From the NCBI GenBank assembly GCA_014879845.1, contig JACSRI010000119.1, positions 26,983 to 90,982 of the forward strand: 64,000 nt of DNA. The letters are read 5' to 3'. The notes beneath the pieces are model-generated. The model was not told the origin of the DNA, searched no databases, and worked only from the letters and a program-made list of their open reading frames with translations. Positions 39,776-48,153 of this stretch are shown piece after piece. This DNA is from Opitutaceae bacterium (GTDB lineage: Bacteria; Verrucomicrobiota; Verrucomicrobiia; Opitutales; Opitutaceae). The position numbers were made by a program, and so were the translations under genes. Positions within the stretch are counted from its first letter, which is position 1, and every line of letters begins with the position of its first letter.

Positions 39776-41390
39776 ATCGTCGGGGCTCTCGGTCCGTTCC
39801 CCGGTGCAGCTGTTCGTGTTCTCGATTACCGTGGACTGGCGGTCCCTGGAGGCAGAGGTCTCCACGGCCACGGGTCGGAGCAACTGCGTCCTCACGCCCC
39901 ATGTGTTGTTCCCCTATGAGCGCGCGCGCCTGATGCGGTTGGGTGGCGCATCTTGGACGTTTCGGACATTTCACGATCTGCTCGATGCGGACGCGACGGA
40001 GTTCTGCGATGAGGAGGCCGACCGCCAGATGTTGGAGCTGTATGGGCGCCGCGAGGGGCGGGTCACCGAGTATTTCGCCGCGATCAAACGGGTAAAGAAC
40101 CGGCTTCTGCTGGCCCGTCTGCAGGAGGAGTTCGAGATCGCTGATGGGGTTGTGCTGAGTGATGATCTCGGTATCGAGGCGTCGATCTGGCTGGCGGCGG
40201 GACTTCGCTCTCGAATTCCATCCGGGGCCAGCCCGAATAGACCTCCACTCTGGAGGCGTGTTCGTCGATTCTTTGCAGGCCGCGTACCATGCCACTACCT
40301 CGAGTGGTCAGGCGAGAGCTGGATCTTGATCGGGCGGCCTGAGCGTGTCGGGCAATATCTTGACGCTGGATCGGCGGTGCTTCGCCCCGCCGGACGGAGC
40401 GTGACGGCGTTGATCAGCTACGTTCTTGCCATTGGTCAAAGTGGGAAACTCGGTCCTCGTCCGCTCTGTCTGCTCCTGTGGATCGTGCGAATCGCAAGAA
40501 ACGCCATGAATATGCGCGTCTGCCGTATGGCTGCCACCGTGCACGAGGACAGTCAGGTGGCTGCCATGTTGGGTACGGCTTTGGGACTCGAGTACGTGAA
40601 TCTACAGGACAGCTTTCTGCCGGAGTACTATCCGAGTCGCTACCTGCTATATCGCCCTTGGGTGCGTCGCTACTATGTTTGGGATCAGTTTTCGCAGGGA
40701 ATCTTCCGGCGTCACGGTCTTGAGAGCAATGTGTGGAGCGCCTATCGATCTTGGGTGTTGCCCGCTATCAAATCGAGTTCGCTCAGGACGGCTTTTCGCA
40801 TCGTGTATTTGGCTAGCGGTGCAGGCGATTGGACGGCCGCGAAGAACCGCTCCGACGAGGATCTGGCCTTGGCACTCCTGCTCGAGGTCGCGAAGAGGCG
40901 TCCTGATTTGGCCCTGCGCTATCGTCCCCATCCACTCTGGCTGCACCCGGAGCATCAGGGGTTGAACTCCATCCAGCGGGCAATCACGACGATCGAGGAG
41001 AGCGGCATGCCGAACATCATGGTCTCTCAGGGAGCGAGGATGGATGGCCGGCAGTTCTCCCTGACTGGGAACCTCTCGGCGGTTTCTTCATCGGTCGACG
41101 AGGATATCGCGTGGGCCGACCTGGTCGTGGGAGAGCATTCGCAAACCATGCTGGTGGCGGCGCGGCGCGGTAAGGTCATCGCGGGAATCAATGTGTCGCG
41201 CCATCCGCCGTTCTTTCGTGACTACGCTGCGCTTGGGTTCCCTCTCCTCACATCGGCGCAGGACCTGATCACGCTGGTCAATCGGATGCAGACCGACGCA
41301 AGTTTCGCCGACAACTATAACGCGACGATCTTGCGGCACAATCAGGCAAACTGTGGCGCCAATTCGAGTCTAGCCGCGGGCCGCTTTTGA
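39765..41390 (+). CDS. GT-B-like transferase, possibly CDP-polyol phosphotransferase related
   Basis: 541 aa from ATG 39765 (MTGESSGLSVRSPVQL). It has no signal peptide; basic patches and one hydrophobic stretch (LCLLLWIVRIARNAM) near the middle could sit on the membrane. The C-terminal half has a GT-B look: RIVYLASGAGDWTAAK, LALRYRPHPLWLHPEHQG and DLVVGEHSQTMLVAARRGKVI. The RPHP and ...HSQT... pieces recall capsule and CDP-glycerol glycerophosphotransferases. It overlaps the TagD-like gene, which supports use of a CDP-activated polyol (inference). I do not recognise a close family; a capsule-export-type or sialyl-like role is possible. Confidence 0.6.
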   Translation: MTGESSGLSVRSPVQLFVFSITVDWRSLEAEVSTATGRSNCVLTPHVLFPYERARLMRLGGASWTFRTFHDLLDADATEFCDEEADRQMLELYGRREGRVTEYFAAIKRVKNRLLLARLQEEFEIADGVVLSDDLGIEASIWLAAGLRSRIPSGASPNRPPLWRRVRRFFAGRVPCHYLEWSGESWILIGRPERVGQYLDAGSAVLRPAGRSVTALISYVLAIGQSGKLGPRPLCLLLWIVRIARNAMNMRVCRMAATVHEDSQVAAMLGTALGLEYVNLQDSFLPEYYPSRYLLYRPWVRRYYVWDQFSQGIFRRHGLESNVWSAYRSWVLPAIKSSSLRTAFRIVYLASGAGDWTAAKNRSDEDLALALLLEVAKRRPDLALRYRPHPLWLHPEHQGLNSIQRAITTIEESGMPNIMVSQGARMDGRQFSLTGNLSAVSSSVDEDIAWADLVVGEHSQTMLVAARRGKVIAGINVSRHPPFFRDYAALGFPLLTSAQDLITLVNRMQTDASFADNYNATILRHNQANCGANSSLAAGRF

Positions 41391-41398
41391 TTGTGCAT

Positions 41399-42232
41399 AT
41401 GTCGCGACATCAAGAGGTCTGGAGTGTCATCAACCGGGTTTCCCCCGTGGCGCTGCTTCGGGAATGTCGCGAGAGGATGCGGGCCATCTTTGGCTGGCAG
41501 TGGTTTAGAGGCAACTACAGCACGTGGGACGAGGCTTTGCGGACGACGACGGGATACTCTTGCGAGGAGATCCCAAGGCGCGTGCTCCGATCCACACGCG
41601 AGGTGATCGCTGGTCGCGCCGCTTTTGAACGCGACAGCGTTCTGTTCGCCGTGCCGCAGCCGGATGCGCCGTTGCTTGCGGCGCTTAGCCGAGTAAGCGA
41701 GGCGCTTGCAGGTCGCTTGCGCGTGCTCGATTTCGGCGGGGCACTGGGCTCAACATATTGGAGACATCGTGTGTGGCTGGAGTCTGTGCCAGACCTGTGC
41801 TGGGACGTCGTGGAACAGCCGGCGTTTGTCGAAGTTGGTCGCAGTGAACTGGGTGCCCACCCGGTTAGGTTTTTCTCCTCCGTCGAGGAAGCATGCCGCA
41901 CCGAACAGTACGATGTTCTCCTGGCTTCTGGCGTGCTCCAGTACCTGGAAGATCCCGACTTGATGATCCAGGACTGGGTCGGCCGGGGATTTCGCTGGCT
42001 GCTCATCAACAATCTCCCACTGCATGGTGGAGCCAGCACGATCACCGTCCAGCACGTGCCGCCCTCCATCTACCCGGCTTCCTATCCCGTGTGGTTCTTC
42101 AACCGCGAGAAGTTCCTGGAACGTTTTTCAGGCCGTTACGAGGTTGACCGCGAGTTCGCGTCAGAGGCTGTTTGGCCGATGCGGTGGCGGCGCTTTGCTT
42201 CGACTGGTCTCCTTCTGCGACGGATCTCCTGA
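41399..42232 (+). CDS. TIGR04325-family putative methyltransferase
   Basis: 277 aa from ATG 41399 (MSRHQEVWSVINRV). The family hallmark GNYSTWDEALRTTTGY is near residue 38, and a weak SAM-binding pocket is LRVLDFGGALGSTYWRHR. The C-terminal WFFNREKFLERFSGRYEV matches this group of LPS/capsule-locus methyltransferases. The substrate is unknown. It follows the previous gene by 8 bp and is followed by an FkbM-type gene after 1 bp, so it is inside the same operon. Confidence 0.83.
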   Translation: MSRHQEVWSVINRVSPVALLRECRERMRAIFGWQWFRGNYSTWDEALRTTTGYSCEEIPRRVLRSTREVIAGRAAFERDSVLFAVPQPDAPLLAALSRVSEALAGRLRVLDFGGALGSTYWRHRVWLESVPDLCWDVVEQPAFVEVGRSELGAHPVRFFSSVEEACRTEQYDVLLASGVLQYLEDPDLMIQDWVGRGFRWLLINNLPLHGGASTITVQHVPPSIYPASYPVWFFNREKFLERFSGRYEVDREFASEAVWPMRWRRFASTGLLLRRIS

Positions 42233-42233
42233 G

Positions 42234-43187
42234 ATGAGCCTCGTCGACGACATTCTAGGAGAGCCGGAGTTTCGTGATAGGCCTCCGGTCCTGGTCGACA
42301 TCGGAGCTGCCGGCGGCGTTCACCGGCCGTGGCGGAAGATTGCGCGCTATGCGATCGGAGTTGGATTCGAGCCGGATGTCCGCGACACCGCGGCACTGTC
42401 GGATGCCCAGCGCCTCTTTCGTCGCTGGGTGTTCGTGTCCGGTCTTGCCGTGCCGACCTCGCCCGAGGGAGGCGTGCTGCCATTTCACCTCACCCGATCG
42501 CCCCAATGTTCAAGTGTGTTGCGGCCGGATGCTGAGAAGCTGGCACCTTGGACATTTTCCAGCCTCTTCGAGGTGGTCGCCACGCAGCGGGTTTCCGCGG
42601 TGGGACTGTTGGATGGGCTCAGAGGGCAGGGCATTGAGTATGTCGATTGGCTCAAGTGCGACACGCAGGGCATGGATCTGCGGCTCTTCCGGAGTCTCCC
42701 GGACACCTGGCGGCATCGCGTGCTTGCGGCCGAAATGGAGCCAGGCTTCATCGACGCTTACGAAGGCGAGGATCGCCTTGCCCAGGTGCTCGAAACAATG
42801 CGCGCCGAGCCGTTCTGGATGGCGAGCTGCAATGTCCAGAACACACCGCGGGGTCGTGCGGCCGCGATCGAGGCCGAACTGGGTTCGCGTTTGGCCCGGA
42901 GACACACGTTCTTCGGGGCGGGCGCACCGGGATGGGCGAACCTTGCCTACCTGCTCGATTTCGAAAGGGCCGCGGGCGCGCTTGACCGGCGCAGTCATCT
43001 CTTGGGGTGGGTGTTCGCGGAGTTGCTGTGCCAGCCCGCGGCGGCACTCGACATCGCCGTGCGCGGGTCGCGGTGTTTCGGAGATGATCTCTTCCGGCGG
43101 ATGCGCGCGGCGAGCCGCGGTCGTGTCCGGCGCGCCGTTTGGCGCGGATGGCTCCGTTCGATGCCCCGGCGTTTGCTGCGACGATGA
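42234..43187 (+). CDS. FkbM-family methyltransferase
   Basis: 317 aa from ATG 42234 (MSLVDDILGEPEFRDR). The SAM-binding segment is PPVLVDIGAAGGVHRPW. The FkbM fold continues with YAIGVGFEPDVRD, VDWLKCDTQGMDLRLFRSL and the Glu-rich VLAAEMEPGF. These enzymes O-methylate sugars and other glycan hydroxyls. It is packed tightly, 1 bp after the TIGR04325 gene and overlapping the next glycosyltransferase by 4 bp. Confidence 0.88.
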   Translation: MSLVDDILGEPEFRDRPPVLVDIGAAGGVHRPWRKIARYAIGVGFEPDVRDTAALSDAQRLFRRWVFVSGLAVPTSPEGGVLPFHLTRSPQCSSVLRPDAEKLAPWTFSSLFEVVATQRVSAVGLLDGLRGQGIEYVDWLKCDTQGMDLRLFRSLPDTWRHRVLAAEMEPGFIDAYEGEDRLAQVLETMRAEPFWMASCNVQNTPRGRAAAIEAELGSRLARRHTFFGAGAPGWANLAYLLDFERAAGALDRRSHLLGWVFAELLCQPAAALDIAVRGSRCFGDDLFRRMRAASRGRVRRAVWRGWLRSMPRRLLRR

Positions 43188-44272
43188 GGCACTACTGCAC
43201 GTATTTCGATTCTGGATTCCTGATCCAGGGTGTTGCCCTTTGGCATTCGCTACAGCGGCATGACCCGGGGTCGGTCCTGTGGGTGCTCGCCCTCGACGAG
43301 GAGGCTGCGTTGGCGCTCGAGCGGATCGGTAGTGCCACGCTGCGCGTGGCTCGCCTCTCCGATCTCGAGGCTGCAGATCAGGAACTCGCCGCCGTGAAAA
43401 CCGGGCGATCGCGGGCCGAGTACATCTTCACCCTCTCGCCCTGTCTGCCGCGGTGGCTCTTGCGGACGCATTCAGCACTCGAGCGTATTGTCTATCTTGA
43501 TGCGGATGTCTTGCTTTGGGGGCCGCCCGACCGGATCTACCCGGGGCAGTGCTGCCCTGGGGCTCATGTCGTGATCACGGCGCACCGGTTTCCATCGTGG
43601 GCCGGTTACCTCGAGCAGCACGGACGCTTCAACGTTGGCGTCCAGGTCTTCGCCAACACTCCGGAGGCCCACGCGGTGCTCGACGATTGGAGGTCTCGTT
43701 GTCTCGAGTGGTGTTACGACCGGCTCGAAGGCGATCGCTATGCCGATCAGAAGTATCTCGATGCGTGGCCGGAACGATTCGGTCCGGTGGTCGGAGTGCT
43801 GGAGGATCCGGGGGTGAATCTCGCGCCATGGAACTGGATGGCGCATCAATGCGAGGTCGACATGGATGGGGAGGTGAGGGTGGACGGCCGCCCGCTCGTG
43901 TTGTTTCACTTCGCGCGCTTTCGTCCACTCGCGGGCTCATGGTTCTGGCAGTCCGGGCAACTTCAATACGGAGTGATGCCATGGTCGCTCCGCCAGGCCA
44001 TCTACGGCGTCTACTGGCAGGCCCTTGAGGAGGCGCGTCGCGAACTCGCCCGCTGTGGTCTTGATCGGGCGATGCCGGTGCGGGCGACGCGTGCGGGCGA
44101 CCTGTCGATGGGCGGTTGGCTCCTGCGCCTGGTCTGCGGTTCGGACTGGGTCCGGATCGGCTCGCGGTTCTTCTCATGTCGCCTGGGCCTCGGACGATAC
44201 TCAGGACGCGTCCTCGCCTGGCGTGCTCGCCATGCGGAATCGACTAGCCGGACCGCCGGATCAGGGAAATAA
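43184..44272 (+). CDS. GT8-like glycosyltransferase
   Basis: 362 aa from ATG 43184 (MRHYCTYFDSGFLIQG). The donor-site DxD motif lies in ERIVYLDADVLLWGPPD, preceded by the TLSPCLPRWLL region and followed by HGRFNVGVQVFANTPEA and DQKYLDAWPERFG. This resembles GT8/glycogenin-like retaining sugar transferases of LPS loci. The C-terminal tail is basic with an amphipathic segment and may hold it at the membrane. It ends 50 bp before the epimerase gene. Confidence 0.85.
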   Translation: MRHYCTYFDSGFLIQGVALWHSLQRHDPGSVLWVLALDEEAALALERIGSATLRVARLSDLEAADQELAAVKTGRSRAEYIFTLSPCLPRWLLRTHSALERIVYLDADVLLWGPPDRIYPGQCCPGAHVVITAHRFPSWAGYLEQHGRFNVGVQVFANTPEAHAVLDDWRSRCLEWCYDRLEGDRYADQKYLDAWPERFGPVVGVLEDPGVNLAPWNWMAHQCEVDMDGEVRVDGRPLVLFHFARFRPLAGSWFWQSGQLQYGVMPWSLRQAIYGVYWQALEEARRELARCGLDRAMPVRATRAGDLSMGGWLLRLVCGSDWVRIGSRFFSCRLGLGRYSGRVLAWRARHAESTSRTAGSGK

Positions 44273-44322
44273 ACGGAAGTCGGTCCTCGTCGGCTTCCGA
44301 CGCGCACACGCCCACGCTTCCG

Positions 44323-45333
44323 ATGACGACAACTTCCAAGCACGATCCCGCCGCGCTGTTTCGCGACCGTAGGGTCCTCATCACAGGAGGGCTGGGCTTT
44401 GTCGGTTCGAACCTTGCGAGGCGGCTTGTCCAGGCCGGAGCGCGGGTGACCATCGTCGACAGCCTCATCCCCGAATACGGCGGCAATCGATTCAACATCG
44501 AAGACATCTCGGGCGAGGTGGCCGTGAACATCTCCGATGTGCGCGACGTCCACAGCATGCGCACGCATGTGCACGGCCAGGAGTTCCTTTTCAATCTGGC
44601 CGGGCAGACCAGTCACATGGATTCGATGCAGGATCCGTTCACCGATCTGGAGATCAACTGTCGCGCGCAACTCTCCATCCTTGAGGCCTGTCGCCACCAC
44701 AATCCCGGCATCAAGGTCGTCTTCGCCAGTACGCGCCAGCTCTACGGTCGACCCGACTACCTGCCCGTCGACGAGAAACATCTTCTGCGCCCGGTTGACG
44801 TCAACGGGGTGAACAAGATGGCCGGCGAGTGGTTTCACATCCTCTACAATAACGTGTACGGAATCCGAGCCTGTGCCTTGCGCCTCACGAACACGATCGG
44901 CCCGCGCATGCGCGTAAAGGACGCACGGCAGACGTTCGTCGGAGTCTGGGTGAGATACCTCGTCGAAGGAAAGCCCTTCGAAGTCTGGGGCGGCGACCAG
45001 CTGCGCGACTTCACCTACGTCGACGATGCCGTCGACGCCTTCCTGCTCGCGGCGAGCAGCGAGTCGGCCAACGGGCGCGTCTTCAATCTCGGTGGCGATC
45101 GTGTCGTGAGCCTGCGCGAACTCGCGACGATGCTTGCGAAGCTCGGTGGGGCGAACGATGCGTTTGTCGTTCGCGAGTTTCCCGCCGACCGCAAGGTGAT
45201 CGATATCGGCGACTATTTTTCGGACTTTTCCGCCATCCGCGACGCGCTCGGCTGGAGTCCGCGCGTGACTCTGGCGGAAGGCTTGGCGCGCACGGTGGCA
45301 TTCTACCGTGAGCATCTTGTGCCCTACCTGTGA
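44323..45333 (+). CDS. SDR-family NAD-dependent epimerase/dehydratase-like protein, catalytic Tyr replaced by Asn
   Basis: 336 aa from ATG 44323 (MTTTSKHDPAALFRDR). The NAD-binding GxxGxxG is LITGGLGFVGSN. The usual Ser136-Thr137 pair is in VVFASTRQLYG. At the active site, where extended SDRs have YxxxK, this protein has N161-GVN-K165 in RPVDVNGVNKMAGEWFHILY. The canonical proton-donor Tyr is therefore absent while Lys is kept. The protein still looks intact (DFTYVDDAVDAFLLA, DIGDYFSDFSAIRDALGW). It may epimerise or dehydrate a nucleotide sugar by a different acid, or bind without catalysing. Its stop overlaps the aminotransferase start (TGATG). Confidence 0.87.
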   Translation: MTTTSKHDPAALFRDRRVLITGGLGFVGSNLARRLVQAGARVTIVDSLIPEYGGNRFNIEDISGEVAVNISDVRDVHSMRTHVHGQEFLFNLAGQTSHMDSMQDPFTDLEINCRAQLSILEACRHHNPGIKVVFASTRQLYGRPDYLPVDEKHLLRPVDVNGVNKMAGEWFHILYNNVYGIRACALRLTNTIGPRMRVKDARQTFVGVWVRYLVEGKPFEVWGGDQLRDFTYVDDAVDAFLLAASSESANGRVFNLGGDRVVSLRELATMLAKLGGANDAFVVREFPADRKVIDIGDYFSDFSAIRDALGWSPRVTLAEGLARTVAFYREHLVPYL

Positions 45334-46475
45334 TGGCTGCGCCTCGAATGATCATCCCTCCCGCCGATCCGCATGCCGCCTATCTCGCGCAGCGCGAGGC
45401 GATCGACGCGGCGATCCGGCGCGTGCTCGACAGCGGGTGGTATATCCTCGGCCGCGAGGTGGAGTCGTTCGAGCGCGAGTTTGCCGCGTGGCTCGGCGCG
45501 GCGCACGGGATCGGCGTGGCCAACGGGACAGATGCCGTGGAACTGGCGTTGCGTTCCATCGGCGTGGGGCCGGGCGACGAGGTGATCGCGCCGGCGCACA
45601 CCGCGACGGCCACGATCGCCGCGATCGAACACGCGGGCGCGGTGCCGGTCCTCGTCGACATCGAGGCGGAGACCTTCGGGCTGGATCCCGAAAAGGTGCA
45701 GGCGACCGTGCGGGCTCGCGCCGCCTCGCGTCGGCTCAAGGCGATCGTTGTCGTGCACCTTTACGGGCACCCTGCTCGCATCGACGAACTGGCGCGGATC
45801 GCCCGGGAGCACGACCTTCGCCTCATCGAAGACTGTGCGCAGGCTCACGGTGGGCGGTGGATGGGCCAAGCGGTGGGAACCCTCGGTGACGTGGCGGCAT
45901 TCAGTTTCTATCCGACGAAAAACCTCGGCGCGCTTGGCGATGGTGGCGCGGTCGTGACGGGCGACTCCGATGTCGCGGCGCGCCTGCGTCAGCTGCGTGA
46001 ATACGGCTGGCGCGAGCGCTACCGGAGCGACGAGCCGGGCATCAATTCGCGGCTCGACGAGATGCAGGCGGCGATCCTGCGCGCGAAGCTCGGTCGGCTA
46101 AGCGAAGACAACGGCCGCCGGCGCGCGATTGCCGCGCGTTACGATGCGACCTTGCGCGCCTGCGGCATCGTACCGCCCGTCGTGCGTGTCGGTGCCGTGC
46201 ATGCGTATCACCAATACGCCGTGCTGCATCCCGACCGGGAGCGCTGGCGGGCGGAGTTGCGCGCGCACGACGTCGGCAGCGCCGTGCTCTACCCGCTGGC
46301 GCTGCACCAGCAGGCAGCCTATGCGGCGCGTCTGCCGGTCGGGGTCGGCGGACTGGCGACCAGCGAGCGCGTCTGCCGTGAGGTGTTGTGCCTGCCGGTC
46401 CACCCGCAATTGGAGGAGCACGAGATCGAGGCGGTTGCGCGCGCCGTCGCTGCAACGGTCGCGACCGGCCGGTGA
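45333..46475 (+). CDS. DegT/DnrJ/EryC1-type sugar aminotransferase
   Basis: 380 aa from ATG 45333 (MAAPRMIIPPADPHAA). The PLP lysine is Lys196 in FSFYPTKNLGALGDGG, with LIEDCAQAHGGRW upstream; both are signature sequences of this family. The enzymes transaminate keto-sugars, making amino sugars on NDP carriers. It overlaps the epimerase gene, so the two probably act in one NDP-amino-sugar route (inference). Length is typical. Confidence 0.92.
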   Translation: MAAPRMIIPPADPHAAYLAQREAIDAAIRRVLDSGWYILGREVESFEREFAAWLGAAHGIGVANGTDAVELALRSIGVGPGDEVIAPAHTATATIAAIEHAGAVPVLVDIEAETFGLDPEKVQATVRARAASRRLKAIVVVHLYGHPARIDELARIAREHDLRLIEDCAQAHGGRWMGQAVGTLGDVAAFSFYPTKNLGALGDGGAVVTGDSDVAARLRQLREYGWRERYRSDEPGINSRLDEMQAAILRAKLGRLSEDNGRRRAIAARYDATLRACGIVPPVVRVGAVHAYHQYAVLHPDRERWRAELRAHDVGSAVLYPLALHQQAAYAARLPVGVGGLATSERVCREVLCLPVHPQLEEHEIEAVARAVAATVATGR

Positions 46476-46503
46476 ATCGGGCTGTGTGTGCCCGACCTGG
46501 AAC

Positions 46504-47310
46504 ATGACGACGCTGGTGATCACCCCCACGCTGGGACGATCTCCCCATCTGGCCGCGGCGGTGGCTTCGATCCACGCCTCGGGGATCCGTATGCGCCATG
46601 TCCTCGTTTGTCCCTCGAGCGAGGCGGCCCGCCTGTCGAGGGATTGCGAGCGATGTGAGGTCGTCGGTGACGACGGTCGCGGCGTCTACGCGGCGATCGA
46701 GCGCGGATTGCGTGCGGACGGCGATTGGGACGCGTGGACCTGGCTCAACGACGATGATCTCTGGCAGCCCGCGGGGATGCGGCAGGTGGTCGACCTGATG
46801 ACCGGTGACCCGGGTGTCGATCTGGCCTATGGGCGCGTGGGATTTCTGAGTCAGGCAGGTGGCTTCCTCGGATATCTTCCAGTGGCGGCCCGGCCTTCGA
46901 TGTTGCGCCGATTGATGGCAGCCGGTGTGGCTGCGCTATCACAGCAGGGCACGATCGCCCGGAGACGACTGCTGGAGGAGATCGGTCCGCTGGATACGCA
47001 ATATCGGCTGGCTGCGGACTTCGACTGGTGGGTGCGGGTCGTTGGGCGTGGCGCGCGGCTGGCCTTTGTCGACGCCCATGTTGCGGACTTTCGGGTGCGT
47101 GCGGGGCAACTCTCGCAGGACACCGGCGCGATGGCTGACGAAATGCGACGAATCGTCGCGAGCCACTTCGGCCCCCGGGTCTCACTTGTCGATCGGTTGG
47201 CAGCCGGGTGGTTCAGGGCATGGCGATACCGCGAGATCGTGGAGCGCTACCGCCGCACGGGGTGTTGGCGAACGTCGACGCTTTTGCGGCGGCATGGAGG
47301 CGGGGTATGA
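46504..47310 (+). CDS. GT2-like glycosyltransferase
   Basis: 268 aa from ATG 46504 (MTTLVITPTLGRSPHL). The GT-A-like start is followed by WTWLNDDDLWQPAGMR, which supplies an acidic DDD motif as donor site, and by QQGTIARRRLLEEIGPLDTQYRLAADFDWWVRVV with the ADFDWW acceptor-side motif. A basic C-terminus (WRYREIVERYRR) may touch the membrane. It overlaps the next gene by 4 bp (ATGA). Sugar and linkage cannot be told. Confidence 0.85.
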   Translation: MTTLVITPTLGRSPHLAAAVASIHASGIRMRHVLVCPSSEAARLSRDCERCEVVGDDGRGVYAAIERGLRADGDWDAWTWLNDDDLWQPAGMRQVVDLMTGDPGVDLAYGRVGFLSQAGGFLGYLPVAARPSMLRRLMAAGVAALSQQGTIARRRLLEEIGPLDTQYRLAADFDWWVRVVGRGARLAFVDAHVADFRVRAGQLSQDTGAMADEMRRIVASHFGPRVSLVDRLAAGWFRAWRYREIVERYRRTGCWRTSTLLRRHGGGV

Positions 47311-48134
47311 CCGAAGCCCTCGGAGTGGTCGTCGTGACGCGCAATCATGAGCGGACGATCGGCCCGGTCCTCGAGGCGCTGGCGGCGCAGACGCAACCGG
47401 CGGAGAAGACTGTCGTCGTGGACTGTGGTTCGGACCACATCAGTTGGATGCGCGTATGGCAGGGGCGCGCAGACATGGAGTTCGTCGCGCTGGGTCGCAA
47501 CGCGGGGTTTGCGGGGGGGAATAACGAGGGTTGGCGTCGGCTGGGCCTGCGCACCGGCTTGGTCCTGTTCCTGAATCCCGATGTGATCATGCCTCCACGC
47601 CTGCTCGAACGCCTGCGGATCTTTTCGAAAGAAGCGCGCGCCCATGATCTCTCGGCCTGGTCGGTGCGATTGATGCGCTGGGACTTTGCGCGCGGTGCGG
47701 CGACGGGCGAGGTCGACTCGACCGGGCTGTTTCCGCACTGGACGGGTTGGCGTGATCGACGGGGAGACGCGTCGTCCCCGGGCGACATCGTGGAGCCGGT
47801 GCCCGCGTTGTGTGGTGCTTTCTTTATGGCGCGTGTGCCTGAGTTGCACGCCACCGCCTTGTCCGGAGGTGCGGTATGGGATGAGCGCTATCTGGCCTAT
47901 AAGGAAGATGTGGAGCTTTCGTTGCGCCTGAGGCGTGCCGGAAGGCGAATCGGTGTCTGGCACGGTGCCGAGGCCTGGCATGGACGCGGGTGGGCGTCGA
48001 ATCGCCGCGAAATGTCGCGTGAGGTGCGCCTGCTTTCGGCCCGCAACGAAGTGATGCTGCATCGAGAGTATGCTCCGTGGCGACTCCCCGTGTCGCTTGT
48101 GAAGCTGGCGGCCGTGCGCTGGCTCGATCTCTAG
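47307..48134 (+). CDS. GT2 glycosyltransferase, rhamnosyltransferase-like
   Basis: 275 aa from ATG 47307 (MTEALGVVVVTRNHERT). The pattern VDCGSDHISWMR, GRNAGFAGGNNEGWRRLGL and LFLNPDVIMPPRLLERL is that of rhamnosyl-transferase-like GT2 enzymes; the NPDV acidic motif should bind the metal. AGAFFMARV-like and WDERYLAYKEDVELSLRLRRAG complete it. It overlaps the upstream GT2 by 4 bp. Confidence 0.88.
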   Translation: MTEALGVVVVTRNHERTIGPVLEALAAQTQPAEKTVVVDCGSDHISWMRVWQGRADMEFVALGRNAGFAGGNNEGWRRLGLRTGLVLFLNPDVIMPPRLLERLRIFSKEARAHDLSAWSVRLMRWDFARGAATGEVDSTGLFPHWTGWRDRRGDASSPGDIVEPVPALCGAFFMARVPELHATALSGGAVWDERYLAYKEDVELSLRLRRAGRRIGVWHGAEAWHGRGWASNRREMSREVRLLSARNEVMLHREYAPWRLPVSLVKLAAVRWLDL

Positions 48135-48153
48135 GGCCGCCTTCCCGTTTCTC

